Assembly: GCA_049840515.1 (NCBI GenBank) | Contig: JASGKW010000011.1 | Coordinates: 220,836 to 284,835 of the forward strand | Direction: 5' to 3' | DNA from: Muricomes sp049840515 | GTDB taxonomy: Bacteria; Bacillota; Clostridia; Lachnospirales; Lachnospiraceae | Length of the DNA: 64,000 nucleotides | Shown: positions 46,298 through 55,092 of the stretch, piece by piece | How positions within the stretch are numbered: position 1 is the first letter of the stretch | Layout of the letters: every line of letters begins with the position of its first letter | The notes under the pieces: model-generated | What the model was told of the DNA's origin: nothing | What the model saw: the letters and a program-made list of their open reading frames with translations, nothing else | Databases searched by the model: none | Position numbers and translations under genes: made by a program

Positions 46298-47428
46298 ATG
46301 CTGCATTTGATGAAATATGAAATCAAAACAAAGCTGTATAATTTCAATATATCGTTCTGGCCTCTGGCCTTCCCATTGATTCTGGCGACTTTATTCTATT
46401 TCGCATTTGGCAAGATAGAGGAGGCTGACTTTGAGACAGTTCATGTAGCTGTGGTGAAAGTGGCAGACAGTAAAAATCAGGAAGCATTTCTGAGCTTTCT
46501 AAATGATGTGGAGGCAGACGATGCCAAATTGATAAAGATAAAGTTTGTGAAAGAAGAAAAGGCGCTGGAACTGCTGAAAGAGAAAAAAGTAGGAGGTATC
46601 TACTATGCAGGAGATGAGCCATCACTGACGGTAGGCGGAGTTGGAGTGAAAGAAAGTATTCTTGAGTCATTGCTGGAGAGTTACACCAATGGTGAAAGTG
46701 CCATGGAAAATATTTTTACCACCCACCCTGAAGGTATTGAGAAGGCGGTGGAACAAATGACGAACTATCAGGATTTGGTACAGCAGGTCTCCCTGGGCGG
46801 AAAGACCACAAATGGGGATTCGCAGTTCTTTTATGCATTGATTGCTATGGCCTGCATGTACGGATGTTTCATAGGCTTTGGTTCTGCGATGGATTTACAG
46901 GCAAACCTCACAGCCCTGGCTGCGAGGAGATGTATCACCCCGACCCATAAACTGAAACTTATTTTCTCAGAAATGCTGGTTTCATTTGCACTCCATTTTA
47001 CAAATATAATCATATTGCTTCTCTATATGCGGTATGTGCTGAAAATGGAATTTCAGGGAGAGCTTCTGCGGATGCTTCTTGTTTCTTTTATCGGAAGTAT
47101 GATTGGAGTGTCCATGGGGCTTTTTATCGGCAGCATTGGGAAATTTGGGGAGGGAATCAAGATAGGAGTTCTAATCGGGATATCCATGACATGCAGTTTT
47201 CTGGCGGGTCTGATGAATTCTTCCATGAAGGATACGGTGGAAAGGCATATTCCTATTTTGAACCGGGTGAATCCGGCGGCCCTCATATCGGATGCCTTTT
47301 ACTGTATTAATGTATATGATGACCCTCACAGATTTACACGCAGCCTGGTCATATTAATCATTATGTCAGTGGTGCTTACGGTGGGTTCCTTTTTAATAGT
47401 GAGGAGGGAACGTTATGACAGTATTTAA
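46298..47428 (+). CDS. ABC exporter permease (ABC2 type, LnrM-like)
   Basis: The 377-residue permease starts MLHLMKYEIKTKLYNFNISFWPLAFPLILATLFYFAFG at 46298 after AGGGGGCGATG. One N-terminal helix is followed by an extracellular domain of about 150 residues, then five helices (for example FFYALIAMACMYGCFIGFGSAM, MLVSFALHFTNIIILLLYMRYVL, LLVSFIGSMIGVSMGLFIGSIG). This is the ABC2_membrane_3 pattern. It pairs with the next gene as a heterodimeric pore and overlaps it by 14 bp. Confidence 0.9.
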   Translation: MLHLMKYEIKTKLYNFNISFWPLAFPLILATLFYFAFGKIEEADFETVHVAVVKVADSKNQEAFLSFLNDVEADDAKLIKIKFVKEEKALELLKEKKVGGIYYAGDEPSLTVGGVGVKESILESLLESYTNGESAMENIFTTHPEGIEKAVEQMTNYQDLVQQVSLGGKTTNGDSQFFYALIAMACMYGCFIGFGSAMDLQANLTALAARRCITPTHKLKLIFSEMLVSFALHFTNIIILLLYMRYVLKMEFQGELLRMLLVSFIGSMIGVSMGLFIGSIGKFGEGIKIGVLIGISMTCSFLAGLMNSSMKDTVERHIPILNRVNPAALISDAFYCINVYDDPHRFTRSLVILIIMSVVLTVGSFLIVRRERYDSI

Positions 47429-48566
47429 AGCCTACATGAAAATTATGAAGCGGAATATAGGACTGATTCTGATGTATCTGGGAGTATTTATGGTTATTAC
47501 GTTCATCATCCAATCCGTCACCAAGAATCAGGAGAAAGATGGTTATCAGGCGGAGAGCGTGAAGATTGGGTTTGTAGATGAAGATGGAGGAACACTGGCA
47601 AAGGGGCTGGCTGATTATCTCGGAACATTTCATAAAATAATACCCATGGACAACGATAAAGGGAAATTGCAGGAAGACCTGTTTTACAGAAATATTGAAT
47701 ACATCGTAAAAATACCAGCAGGTTTTGAGGATGCGTGCATAAAAGGGAATGAAAAACTGTCTGTCACAAAGGTGCCAGGTTCCTACACAAGTTTTTATGT
47801 AGACCAGCAGATTAACAATTTTCTGAACAGTGTAAAAACTTACCATGCGGCGGGATACACCGTGTCGGAGGCACTGGATGCTATTGCAGAGAGGCCTGTG
47901 CCAAAGGTTACCATGCTGGACGTCAATGGTCATGCGGGTGAGGTTCCCGTGTATACCTATTATTACAGATATATTCCTTATTTATTACTGTCCATTTTGT
48001 GTTATGTGCTGGGAAATATATTATCTGCTTTCCACAAAGGTGACATCCCCAAAAGAATGCAGGCGAGCGCCATATCTACCCGCAGACAGAATATGGAGGG
48101 GCTTCTGGCAGCTATGGTTCTGGGAGTTGTATTGCTGGGAATCTGCATCGGAGTCAGCCTTCTGCTGTACGGGAAAGACTTCATTCAAAGCAGTGGATTT
48201 GTGTACTATCTGCTCAATTCTCTGACTATGCTTTTTGTGGCACTGTCCATATCCTATCTGGTGGGGATGCTGGTCAGCAGTCCAAGTGCACTCAACGGTA
48301 TTGTAAATACAATTTCTCTGGGAATGTGTTTCTTGTGCGGGGTATTTGTCCCTCTGGATATTATGAGCAAAGGAGTTAAGACGGTGGCTCAGTTTCTTCC
48401 GGTTTACTGGTATGAAAGAGCCAATGACAAGATTTCAGAGTTCAGCGGCATTACAGGAGCTGTGAGAACGGAAATATTACAGGCAATTGGGATACAGATT
48501 GTGTTTGTGGCGGCTCTGGTCTCCATTTCTATGGTGGCGGCGGGAAGGAGACGGCAGGGGAAATAA
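47415..48566 (+). CDS. ABC exporter permease (ABC2 type, LnrN-like)
   Basis: The second permease of the exporter, 383 residues: MTVFKAYMKIMKRNIGLILMYLGVFMVITFIIQSVTKNQEKDGYQAESVKIGFVDEDGGTLAKGLADYLG. It has the same arrangement as its partner, one N-terminal helix, a large outer domain (residues about 45-175) and five C-terminal helices including YIPYLLLSILCYVLGNILSAF and NGIVNTISLGMCFLCGVFVPLDIM. The start is inside the preceding gene, after GTGAGGAGGGAACGTT. A terminator ends the operon 40 bp later. Confidence 0.9.
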   Translation: MTVFKAYMKIMKRNIGLILMYLGVFMVITFIIQSVTKNQEKDGYQAESVKIGFVDEDGGTLAKGLADYLGTFHKIIPMDNDKGKLQEDLFYRNIEYIVKIPAGFEDACIKGNEKLSVTKVPGSYTSFYVDQQINNFLNSVKTYHAAGYTVSEALDAIAERPVPKVTMLDVNGHAGEVPVYTYYYRYIPYLLLSILCYVLGNILSAFHKGDIPKRMQASAISTRRQNMEGLLAAMVLGVVLLGICIGVSLLLYGKDFIQSSGFVYYLLNSLTMLFVALSISYLVGMLVSSPSALNGIVNTISLGMCFLCGVFVPLDIMSKGVKTVAQFLPVYWYERANDKISEFSGITGAVRTEILQAIGIQIVFVAALVSISMVAAGRRRQGK

Positions 48567-48607
48567 CAAGTTAAACCTGTACCTTTCTAAAAATGTATGA
48601 TAGAATG

Positions 48608-48649
48608 AAAAAAAGATGCTCTCTGTGTACAGCGGAGGGCATCTTTTCT
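48608..48649 (+). terminator. Terminator after the ABC exporter operon
   Basis: AAAAGATGCTCTC pairs with GGAGGGCATCTTTT around a GTGTACAGC loop. Confidence 0.8.
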
Positions 48650-48675
48650 AGATGAAATGAGAGGCAGGATGTGTA

Positions 48676-50070
48676 ATGATATTTAAAAACCGCACCACAT
48701 ATAAAGAAAATAATTTGAATATTAACTGGAGAAAGTTTTATAGGGATGTATTAGCTCTTGTCATTCCCATGGCACTGCAAAATCTGATTAACGTGGGTGT
48801 GAATGCAGCGGACGTGATTATGCTGGGAAAAGTGAACGAGACAGCCCTTTCAGGGGCAGCTCTGGCCAATCAGGTTCAGTTTGTCATGGTTTTGTTTTTA
48901 TTTGGTCTGACATCAGGGGCAACAGTTCTCACAGCTCAATACTGGGGGAAAGGCGACAGAGTCACAATTGAGAAGATTTTGGGAATGGGAATAAAGACAT
49001 CCCTGTTTATAACGGCTACCTTTACTCTGGCAGCCCTGTTGATTCCGGGATTATTGATGCAGATTTTCACCAGTGACCCGGCAGTTATCGCAGAAGGAAT
49101 TAAATTTCTCAGAATTGTTGCGTTTTCTTACATATTTATGGGGATTACACAAGTTTATCTGTATATCATGAGAAGTGTGGAGAGAGTGGTTGTAGCTACC
49201 GTTGTCTATATGGCTTCACTTGTGTGCAATGTAGTTTTGAATTCTATCTTTATTTTTGGACTTCTGGGATTTCCGGCAATGGGAATTCGAGGTGCAGCAA
49301 TTGGTACTCTGACGGCAAGAATTCTTGAGCTGGTGCTTGTCCTTGGATACTCCCGTTTTTTTAATAAGGACATCAAGTTCCGTTTCAAGTATTTCCTGAG
49401 AACAGAGAAAGTGTTAGTTAAAGATTTCCTATATTATGCACTGCCGGTTATGCTCAATGAAGTAATGTGGGGGATGGGAGTGGCTGCAAACACGGCTATT
49501 CTGGGACATCTGGGCAGTCCGGTTGTGGCTGCAAATTCAGTCGCCCAGGTGGCAAGACAGCTTGCAACTGTAGTGGCGTTTGGCCTTTCCAGTGCAACAG
49601 CTATTTATCTGGGAAAAACAATAGGTGAAAAGAAGCTGGAGCATGCAAAAGCATATGCCCACCACTTTCTCCTTTTGAGCGTCATAATGGGGTCTATAGG
49701 GGCTGTCCTGATTCTGGCATTTTCCCCGATTGCGACATCAGCATTATCTCTGACCGTGGCGGCAAAACAAAATTTACGCTTTATGTTCTTTGTAATGGCT
49801 TATTTTGTAATTGCGCAATCCTTTAATACAACTATGATAGTGGGCGTATTCCGCTCCGGTGGTGATACCAGATTCGGGCTGATTATGGATGTTGCCACCA
49901 TGTGGGGCGGTTCCATCCTCATTGGATTTATAGCGGCATTTGTGCTGAAACTGAGTGTCCCTGTCGTATATATTATTCTCATGGGTGACGAAATCATAAA
50001 AATCCCCATCACCTGGTTCAGATATCGCAGCTATAAATGGCTGAAGAATGTAACCCGTGAGACTTTTTAG
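48676..50070 (+). CDS. MATE-family efflux transporter
   Basis: The 464-residue membrane protein has 12 predicted helices in two homologous halves, as in MATE (NorM/DinF-type) antiporters that export cationic drugs with sodium or protons. ALVIPMALQNLINVGVNAADVIMLGKVNETALSGAALANQVQFV is the conserved first-helix region, with repeats of the pattern in the second half (ALPVMLNEVMWGMGVAANTAILGHLGSPVVAANSVAQVARQLAT). The start at 48676 follows AGGCAGGATGTG. It lies between an exporter operon and a flavodiiron gene, as an independent unit with its own upstream and downstream terminators. Confidence 0.94.
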   Translation: MIFKNRTTYKENNLNINWRKFYRDVLALVIPMALQNLINVGVNAADVIMLGKVNETALSGAALANQVQFVMVLFLFGLTSGATVLTAQYWGKGDRVTIEKILGMGIKTSLFITATFTLAALLIPGLLMQIFTSDPAVIAEGIKFLRIVAFSYIFMGITQVYLYIMRSVERVVVATVVYMASLVCNVVLNSIFIFGLLGFPAMGIRGAAIGTLTARILELVLVLGYSRFFNKDIKFRFKYFLRTEKVLVKDFLYYALPVMLNEVMWGMGVAANTAILGHLGSPVVAANSVAQVARQLATVVAFGLSSATAIYLGKTIGEKKLEHAKAYAHHFLLLSVIMGSIGAVLILAFSPIATSALSLTVAAKQNLRFMFFVMAYFVIAQSFNTTMIVGVFRSGGDTRFGLIMDVATMWGGSILIGFIAAFVLKLSVPVVYIILMGDEIIKIPITWFRYRSYKWLKNVTRETF

Positions 50071-50132
50071 TGTGTTATATTAAAGATACAAACTATTATG
50101 GGGCACATATAGTTTAATCGTCAAAAAACATA

Positions 50133-50187
50133 GAGGGCAAATGGTGTCTTATGTTTTCACAAAAGATACCGTTTACCCTCATTTTTA
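50133..50187. terminator. Bidirectional terminator between the MATE and flavodiiron genes
   Basis: GAGGGCAAATGGTGTCTT pairs with AAAGATACCGTTTACCCTC (a few mismatches), flanked by AAAAAAC on the left and TTTTTA on the right. Confidence 0.75.
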
Positions 50188-51399
50188 TTCTGTCTTTTTA
50201 AGGACTCCATCGGCCAGTTTTTCAGCCAGCTCGTTCAATGCAGACAATTGATCTGCTTTTAGTGCAGATTTTATTGTATAGTTTTCTGTCAGCAGTGTCA
50301 TATTTTTCATTTCACTGATTTTTGCTTCCATCAGTTTCGCAGACATGGGAGCCCAGCTTCCATTTCCAAGTACAGCGATTGTACGGTTCTGAATATTCAG
50401 TGCCTTCATATCTTCCAGGTAATTTGCCATAACAGGATAGATTCCCGCATTGTAAGTGGGGGATGCAAGTACAAGGTGGCTGAATTTGAAGGTGTCGGAT
50501 ATCAACTGAGATACATGGGTTCCTGAAATATCATGAATCACAATATTCTTCACACCTGCGTCTGCCAGCTTCGCCGCAAGAACGTCCACGGCATTTTCTG
50601 TATTGCCGTACATGGAGGCGTAGGCAATCATAACACCCTTGGTTTCAGGTTCATATTTACTCCAAATGTCATGTTTTTCTATGATATATTCCAGATTACT
50701 GCGCCAGATAGGTCCGTGCAGGGGACAAATATATTTCATATCAAGTACAGCCAGCTTCTTAAGCACATTTTGTACCTGCATGCCATATTTCCCTACAATA
50801 TTAGTGTAGTAACGGCGCGCTTCATCGAGCCAGTCTCTGTCAAAATCTATTTCATCATTGAAAATGCTTCCGCCAAGGGCGCCGAAAGTTCCAAATGCAT
50901 CTGCGGAAAATAATGTCTTATCTGTATCATCATAAGTCATCATAACTTCCGGCCAGTGTACCATAGGGGCCATGAGGAAATGAAGCGTATGTTTGCCGCA
51001 GGAGAATGTGTCCCCCTCTTTTACAAGAAATTTCTTTCCTTCCAAATCAATCTCATAAAACTGGTCAATCAGAGGAAAAGTCTTTGCATTTCCTATAATC
51101 TGCAGATTGGGGTAGCGGAGTATCAAGTCTGCAATGAGACCGCAATGGTCCGGTTCCATATGGTTAATTATAAGATAATCCAGAGCACGTCCATCCAGCA
51201 CAGCCTCTATATTTTCCAGGAATTGTCTTCCTATAGCGGTGTCCACCGTGTCAAAGAGTACAGTTTTTTCATCCAACAGTAAATAGGAGTTATAGGTGAC
51301 ACCATTTGGGAGCGGGAAGATGTTTTCAAACCGCTCCAGACGGCGGTCATTTCCTCCAACCCAGTATAAATCATCGGTTACTTTTCTAAAACAATACAT
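50185..51399 (-). CDS. fprA: Flavodiiron protein (FprA-type A-type flavoprotein)
   Basis: Flavodiiron proteins reduce oxygen to water or nitric oxide to nitrous oxide, protecting anaerobes. The N-terminal metallo-beta-lactamase-like domain holds the diiron site, with HMEPDHCG giving the H-x-E-x-D ligands, MVHWPEVM a further histidine and CPLHGPIW the last. The C-terminal flavodoxin domain begins about residue 255: GVMIAYASMYGNTENAVDVLAAKLADAGVKNIVIHDISGTHVSQLISD, the FMN phosphate loop being SMYGNT. 404 residues, start at 51399 after AAAGGAGGACAC. There is no rubredoxin extension, so an external electron donor is needed. Confidence 0.95.
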   Translation of the reverse strand: MYCFRKVTDDLYWVGGNDRRLERFENIFPLPNGVTYNSYLLLDEKTVLFDTVDTAIGRQFLENIEAVLDGRALDYLIINHMEPDHCGLIADLILRYPNLQIIGNAKTFPLIDQFYEIDLEGKKFLVKEGDTFSCGKHTLHFLMAPMVHWPEVMMTYDDTDKTLFSADAFGTFGALGGSIFNDEIDFDRDWLDEARRYYTNIVGKYGMQVQNVLKKLAVLDMKYICPLHGPIWRSNLEYIIEKHDIWSKYEPETKGVMIAYASMYGNTENAVDVLAAKLADAGVKNIVIHDISGTHVSQLISDTFKFSHLVLASPTYNAGIYPVMANYLEDMKALNIQNRTIAVLGNGSWAPMSAKLMEAKISEMKNMTLLTENYTIKSALKADQLSALNELAEKLADGVLKKTE

Positions 51400-51748
51400 A
51401 TATGTGTCCTCCTTTGTTAGTCATAAATATTGGCAGTTATTGAAGGATTGAAAATAGTTCCATCGTGAATATTCTACCATAAAGGGAAAAATACGCAAGT
51501 AAAGCAGCACAAATTTAATGCATGTTTTTTATCGTTTCCTCTTATCCATACAAATTTTTTAGAATTGCAATTTATTATAAAATACAAAACATGAATTGCA
51601 ATTGAAGGTTGAAATTTTTGAAACTACAGATTATAATAATAGTAATCAGTATCATGTTTGCGAAAACAGTCTGATATTAAGGCAGGCACCAGATATGAGG
51701 GTGCCCTGGTTTGACTAAAATTGATATATGAGAAAGAGAGGAGAAGAG
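51400..51748. promoter_or_regulatory. Divergent fprA / arsC-like control region with a phased palindrome pair
   Basis: The palindrome AATTGCAATT occurs twice (51563-51572 and 51593-51602), 30 bases centre to centre, about three helical turns, with a TATTATAAAAT stretch between them. Further right are a Fur-like AT-rich tract (TATAATAATAGTAATCAG, 51632-51650 region) and a hairpin GGCACC...GGGTGCC (51681-51706 region) without a T-run. An operator for a redox- or metal-responsive regulator is plausible. Confidence 0.45.
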
Positions 51749-52096
51749 ATGTTATTTGTCTGCTACCCTAAATGTACGACATGTCAGAAGGCCAGAAAAT
51801 GGCTGGATGCAAAGGATATTTCTTACGAGGAGAGAGATATCAAGACAGAGAATCCAAGTAAGGAAGAATTAAAAGAATGGTATGAAAAAAGCGGTTTGCC
51901 GCTGAAACGTTTCTTTAATACCAGTGGGATACTATATAAAGAAATGAAATTAAAAGACAGAATTCCAGAAATGAGTGAGGAGGAGCAGCTTGAATTGCTT
52001 GCTACAGACGGAATGCTGGTAAAACGGCCTATCGTGATAACTGAAAAAGCCGTTCTCACTGGATTTAAAGAGAAAGAATGGGAAGAAAATCTTTAA
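51749..52096 (+). CDS. ArsC/Spx-family (YffB-like) thioredoxin-fold protein
   Basis: The 115-residue protein has the ArsC/Spx fold. MLFVCYPKCTTCQKARKWLDAKDISYEERDIKTENPSKEELKEWYEKSGLPLKRFFNTSGILYKEMKLKDRI contains CTTC in the redox position and the NTSG/LK core. LLATDGMLVKRPIVITEKAVLTGFKEKEWEENL is the C-terminal family block with the conserved KRP. ArsC members reduce arsenate; Spx members bind RNA polymerase. No ars genes are nearby, so arsenate reduction is unlikely and the role is unknown. The start at 51749 follows GAGAGGAGAAG; an upstream ATG at 51728 lacks a site. Confidence 0.9.
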   Translation: MLFVCYPKCTTCQKARKWLDAKDISYEERDIKTENPSKEELKEWYEKSGLPLKRFFNTSGILYKEMKLKDRIPEMSEEEQLELLATDGMLVKRPIVITEKAVLTGFKEKEWEENL

Positions 52097-52126
52097 AGAG
52101 ATAAGAGAGTAAAGGAGGTACTAAAG

Positions 52127-53083
52127 ATGAATAGACAAATTCAGAATACTTTGAAAAAAGTGGCTAACGAATTAGCACTGTCCTATGACAAACAAACTTA
52201 TGCTATTTTTGGTAAATTTAAAGGATATCTGGTTTGCCTGATGTCGGTAGACGGCGGATATAATTATACATTGAGATTATCTCTTGCACAGGGTGATGAA
52301 AGACCAGATTTAGAACTTCTGCAACGAGTGGTGTCTGAATCAAAAGTTATTAAAAAATGTGCGGTTGTCGACTATCAAGTCAACTATATGCTTAATGTTG
52401 GAATGACAATGACGGCAAAAAAAGTCGGGGAAAAACTGCGGGAGGTTCTGGAAATAATCACTAAGTTTTTGCGTTCCCATGATTTCCAGAACTGCTGTCA
52501 AATAAGAGGGCCCCAGAACATAGAACCGGGAATTTACAGCGTGGCTGGCGTTCCCATGATATTATGTGAGGAGAGTTTCAGAGAGCAAAGCAAATTAGTA
52601 GCTGCAAATGCAGATGCAAAAGGGCAGAAAAAAGAGAGTCTGATTTCTGGCGTTGTGGGTGCCCTTTTGGGAACTTTGATAGGTGTACTCGCTATAGTTT
52701 TATTGGGACAGTTGGGGTATGTGGCGGTTTTATCAGGAATTATTATGGCGGTATGCGCATTGAAGGGATATGAACTTCTTGGCAGGCGGCTGAGTAAAAA
52801 AGGCATTGTTATCAGTTGTATTCTGATGGTAGCGATGGTATATTTCGGAAACCGGCTGGATTGGTCCATCTCGGTTGCAAACTATTTTACTGATGTGGAT
52901 ATTTTTACTGCATTCCGCATGATGCCGACCCTGTTGAGTGAAGGATATCTTGAAGGGGGGGCTTATTATGGCAACCTTGCACTGGTTTATCTGTTTACAG
53001 CGGTTGGTGCAATTCCAACAATCATAAATATCATGCGCACTCAAAAATTGCAGGGTGAAAGTTACAAAATGAGTTACAGATAA
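52127..53083 (+). CDS. Uncharacterised membrane protein
   Basis: I recognise no named family. The 318-residue product has a soluble N-terminal half (about 1-165; MNRQIQNTLKKVANELALSYDKQTYAIFGKFKGYLVCLMSVDGGYNYTLRLSLAQGD, then RGPQNIEPGIYSVAGVPMILCEESFREQSKL). A C-terminal half has about four or five helices (SLISGVVGALLGTLIGVLAIVLLGQLGYVAVLSGIIMAVCALKGYELLG, GIVISCILMVAMVYFG, LALVYLFTAVGAIPTIINIM). The glycine-rich paired-helix module occurs at the C-terminus of many Clostridia proteins of unknown role. The start follows AAAGGAGGTAC, 30 bp after the ArsC-like gene, so the two are probably cotranscribed. A terminator follows. Confidence 0.8.
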   Translation: MNRQIQNTLKKVANELALSYDKQTYAIFGKFKGYLVCLMSVDGGYNYTLRLSLAQGDERPDLELLQRVVSESKVIKKCAVVDYQVNYMLNVGMTMTAKKVGEKLREVLEIITKFLRSHDFQNCCQIRGPQNIEPGIYSVAGVPMILCEESFREQSKLVAANADAKGQKKESLISGVVGALLGTLIGVLAIVLLGQLGYVAVLSGIIMAVCALKGYELLGRRLSKKGIVISCILMVAMVYFGNRLDWSISVANYFTDVDIFTAFRMMPTLLSEGYLEGGAYYGNLALVYLFTAVGAIPTIINIMRTQKLQGESYKMSYR

Positions 53084-53095
53084 TCAAAATACATA

Positions 53096-53144
53096 AAACA
53101 AAGCAGGAGGAAGCCTCTTTCAGGTTTCCTCCTGTTTTGTTTTA
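53096..53144 (+). terminator. Strong terminator
   Basis: AAACAAAGCAGGAGGAA pairs with TTTCCTCCTGTTTTGTTT, loop about 12 bases. Confidence 0.88.
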
Positions 53145-53267
53145 TATTTTTTTAGTGCTTACGTATTTCTACATTTCCAGAATCCGATATAATTGACTTT
53201 TTGAAGCGTTTTGTGTACAATATTTATAACAACGTTGTTTAGAACAATGTATGAGGGGGTGGTTTTG

Positions 53268-53531
53268 ATGATAGATGTTAACGACCTGTTGGAAGAGGCA
53301 GTCAAAGAGACAGAAAATCTGATGGATGGAGAAGTGTTTCTTGTGAAAGACTTATTCAAAGGCTATATATGGAATAGGATTGCCGTAAAGGACAGGTTGT
53401 TGTTGGGAATTTTATTTTTAAATTATGTTCACAAGACGAACAAAGATGTATTAGTACTGGAAAAGACGTCATCCCATCAACAAAGGTATAAAAAAGTTCA
53501 GCTAAAAGCTGACGAGTGCCTGATTCAATAA
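53268..53531 (+). CDS. Small DUF1413-like protein
   Basis: An 87-residue protein, MIDVNDLLEEAVKETENLMDGEVFLVKDLFKGYIWNRIAVKDRLLLGILFLNYVHKTNKDVLVLEKTSSHQQRYKKV. The core pattern F-x-V-K-D-L-F-x-G-x-x-W-x-x-I...R-x-x-L-G-x-x-F-x-x-x-V fits DUF1413, small proteins of unknown function often found on mobile elements. The start at 53268 follows GAGGGGGTGG; an upstream ATG at 53211 would lie before that site. A perfect 12-bp palindrome AACAACGTTGTT (53228-53239) lies just upstream and could be an operator. Confidence 0.75.
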   Translation: MIDVNDLLEEAVKETENLMDGEVFLVKDLFKGYIWNRIAVKDRLLLGILFLNYVHKTNKDVLVLEKTSSHQQRYKKVQLKADECLIQ

Positions 53532-53601
53532 GCATGTCCTATTGAACAGCATCGGTTCAATGAGCATGCCTTGAAAACACACAAGAAAGGAAGATGCCCA
53601 T

Positions 53602-55092
53602 TTGAGTGTAATAATAACTAAATTAAAAGAGGTTTTATATTCCGTATTGCCGATTTCGGTGATTGTAATTATATTAAATTTTACTTTGACACCGATTGAT
53701 AACCTGACACTGGTAAGATTCATCATCGGTACAGTTCTGATTATCATTGGACTAACTATATTTCTGTTTGGAGTTGATATCGGTATCACTCCAATTGGAA
53801 ATACCATGGGAAAGGCAATGGTAAAGCCGAATAAAGTTGTGATTGTGGCGATTGCCGGGTTGCTTCTTGGTTTTTTCATTTCCATTGCCGAGCCCGATCT
53901 GCACATTCTGGCAGGGCAGGTGGATGCAGTTACATCGGGAGTCATTACAAAGAATACGATTCTTATTGTAGTATCCTTAGGTATCGCCATCATGTTATCT
54001 GTAGGTCTTACCCGAATTGTCTATAATTTCCGCCTTCACAAACTGCTGACTATTTTATATGGAATTATTTTTGTACTTGCCATCTTTATTTCTCCTGAAT
54101 TTATGGCTATATCCTTTGATGCCTCAGGAGCTACCACAGGAGCACTGACCGTCCCATTTATTCTGGCTCTTGCGACAGGTGTATCAAAGCTGAAAAAGGA
54201 CAGTAAGTCTTCTGAGGAGGACAGCTTTGGACTTGTTGCAATATCTTCTACAGGTGCAATCCTGGGCGTTATGATTATGAGCATCCTGTCCAAAACAGAT
54301 AAGATTACAGGCAGTCTTGAGAATGCCGGAACAGCATCAACATCTGTCATTGCTCCATTTATCCAGAAGTTCCCAATTATAGCGGGAGAAGTCATGATTG
54401 CTCTGGCTCCTATATTAATTATTTTTCTTGTATTTCAAAAAATTTCCTTCAAGTTATCCAAAGCATCTGTGAGAAAAATGTTATTCGGAATGCTCTTTAC
54501 ATTTATTGGACTGGTATTATTTCTGGTCGGCGTAAATGCAGGGTTTATGGAGGTTGGAAGTATTGTAGGATATGAACTGGCTTCTTTGGATAATCGTGCA
54601 TATGTTATCATAGTCGGATTTATATTAGGTATGGTTACCATACTTGCTGAACCGGCAGTTTATGTATTGACACATCAGATTGAAGATGTTACAAGTGGAT
54701 ATGTAAGAAGAAAAATAGTGATGATTACATTGGCAATAGGGGTGGCTCTGGCTGTTGCCCTGTCTATCATAAGAATATTGATTCCAGGAGTGCAGTTGTG
54801 GCATTATCTGCTGCCAGGCTATATCATTTCTATTGTATTGTCATATATTGTCCCGGAGCTGTTTGTCGGTATTGCATTTGATTCCGGGGGTGTTGCATCA
54901 GGACCAATGACTGCCACATTTATTCTGGCATTTGCCCAGGGCACGGCGGAAGCGGTAGAAGGTGCAAATGTTCTGGTAGACGGATTTGGAATCATTGCGA
55001 TGGTTGCTATGACACCGCTGATTGCATTGCAAATCTTAGGTTTAATCTTTAAAATAAAATCGAAAAAAGGGGGAATGGAATATAATGGATGA
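53602..55092 (+). CDS. DUF1538 family membrane protein (tandem duplicated)
   Basis: The 496-residue membrane protein is two copies of a DUF1538 unit. Compare VLYSVLPISVIVIILNFTL...GTVLIIIGLTIFLFGVDIGITPIGNTMGKAM...GLLLGFFISIAEPDLHILAGQVDAVTSG in the first half with MLFGMLFTFIGLVLFLVGVNAGFMEVGSIVGYEL...GFILGMVTILAEPAVYVLTHQIEDVTSG in the second. Each half has a conserved (I/L)AEP and a DAxGATTGALTVP / DSGGVASGPMTAT segment, re-entrant-like as in transporters. The start is a TTG at 53602 after AAAGGAAG. The next gene overlaps it by 8 bp and encodes a tandem PII-like protein, a recurring partner. Substrate unknown. Confidence 0.88.
   Translation: MSVIITKLKEVLYSVLPISVIVIILNFTLTPIDNLTLVRFIIGTVLIIIGLTIFLFGVDIGITPIGNTMGKAMVKPNKVVIVAIAGLLLGFFISIAEPDLHILAGQVDAVTSGVITKNTILIVVSLGIAIMLSVGLTRIVYNFRLHKLLTILYGIIFVLAIFISPEFMAISFDASGATTGALTVPFILALATGVSKLKKDSKSSEEDSFGLVAISSTGAILGVMIMSILSKTDKITGSLENAGTASTSVIAPFIQKFPIIAGEVMIALAPILIIFLVFQKISFKLSKASVRKMLFGMLFTFIGLVLFLVGVNAGFMEVGSIVGYELASLDNRAYVIIVGFILGMVTILAEPAVYVLTHQIEDVTSGYVRRKIVMITLAIGVALAVALSIIRILIPGVQLWHYLLPGYIISIVLSYIVPELFVGIAFDSGGVASGPMTATFILAFAQGTAEAVEGANVLVDGFGIIAMVAMTPLIALQILGLIFKIKSKKGGMEYNG

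Noticed and set aside
53540..53575. AATAAGCATG/AATGAGCATG near-repeat before the DUF1538 gene
   Set aside because: Two short copies flanking a weak TATTGAAC/GTTCAAT-like dyad; too little to call an operator.
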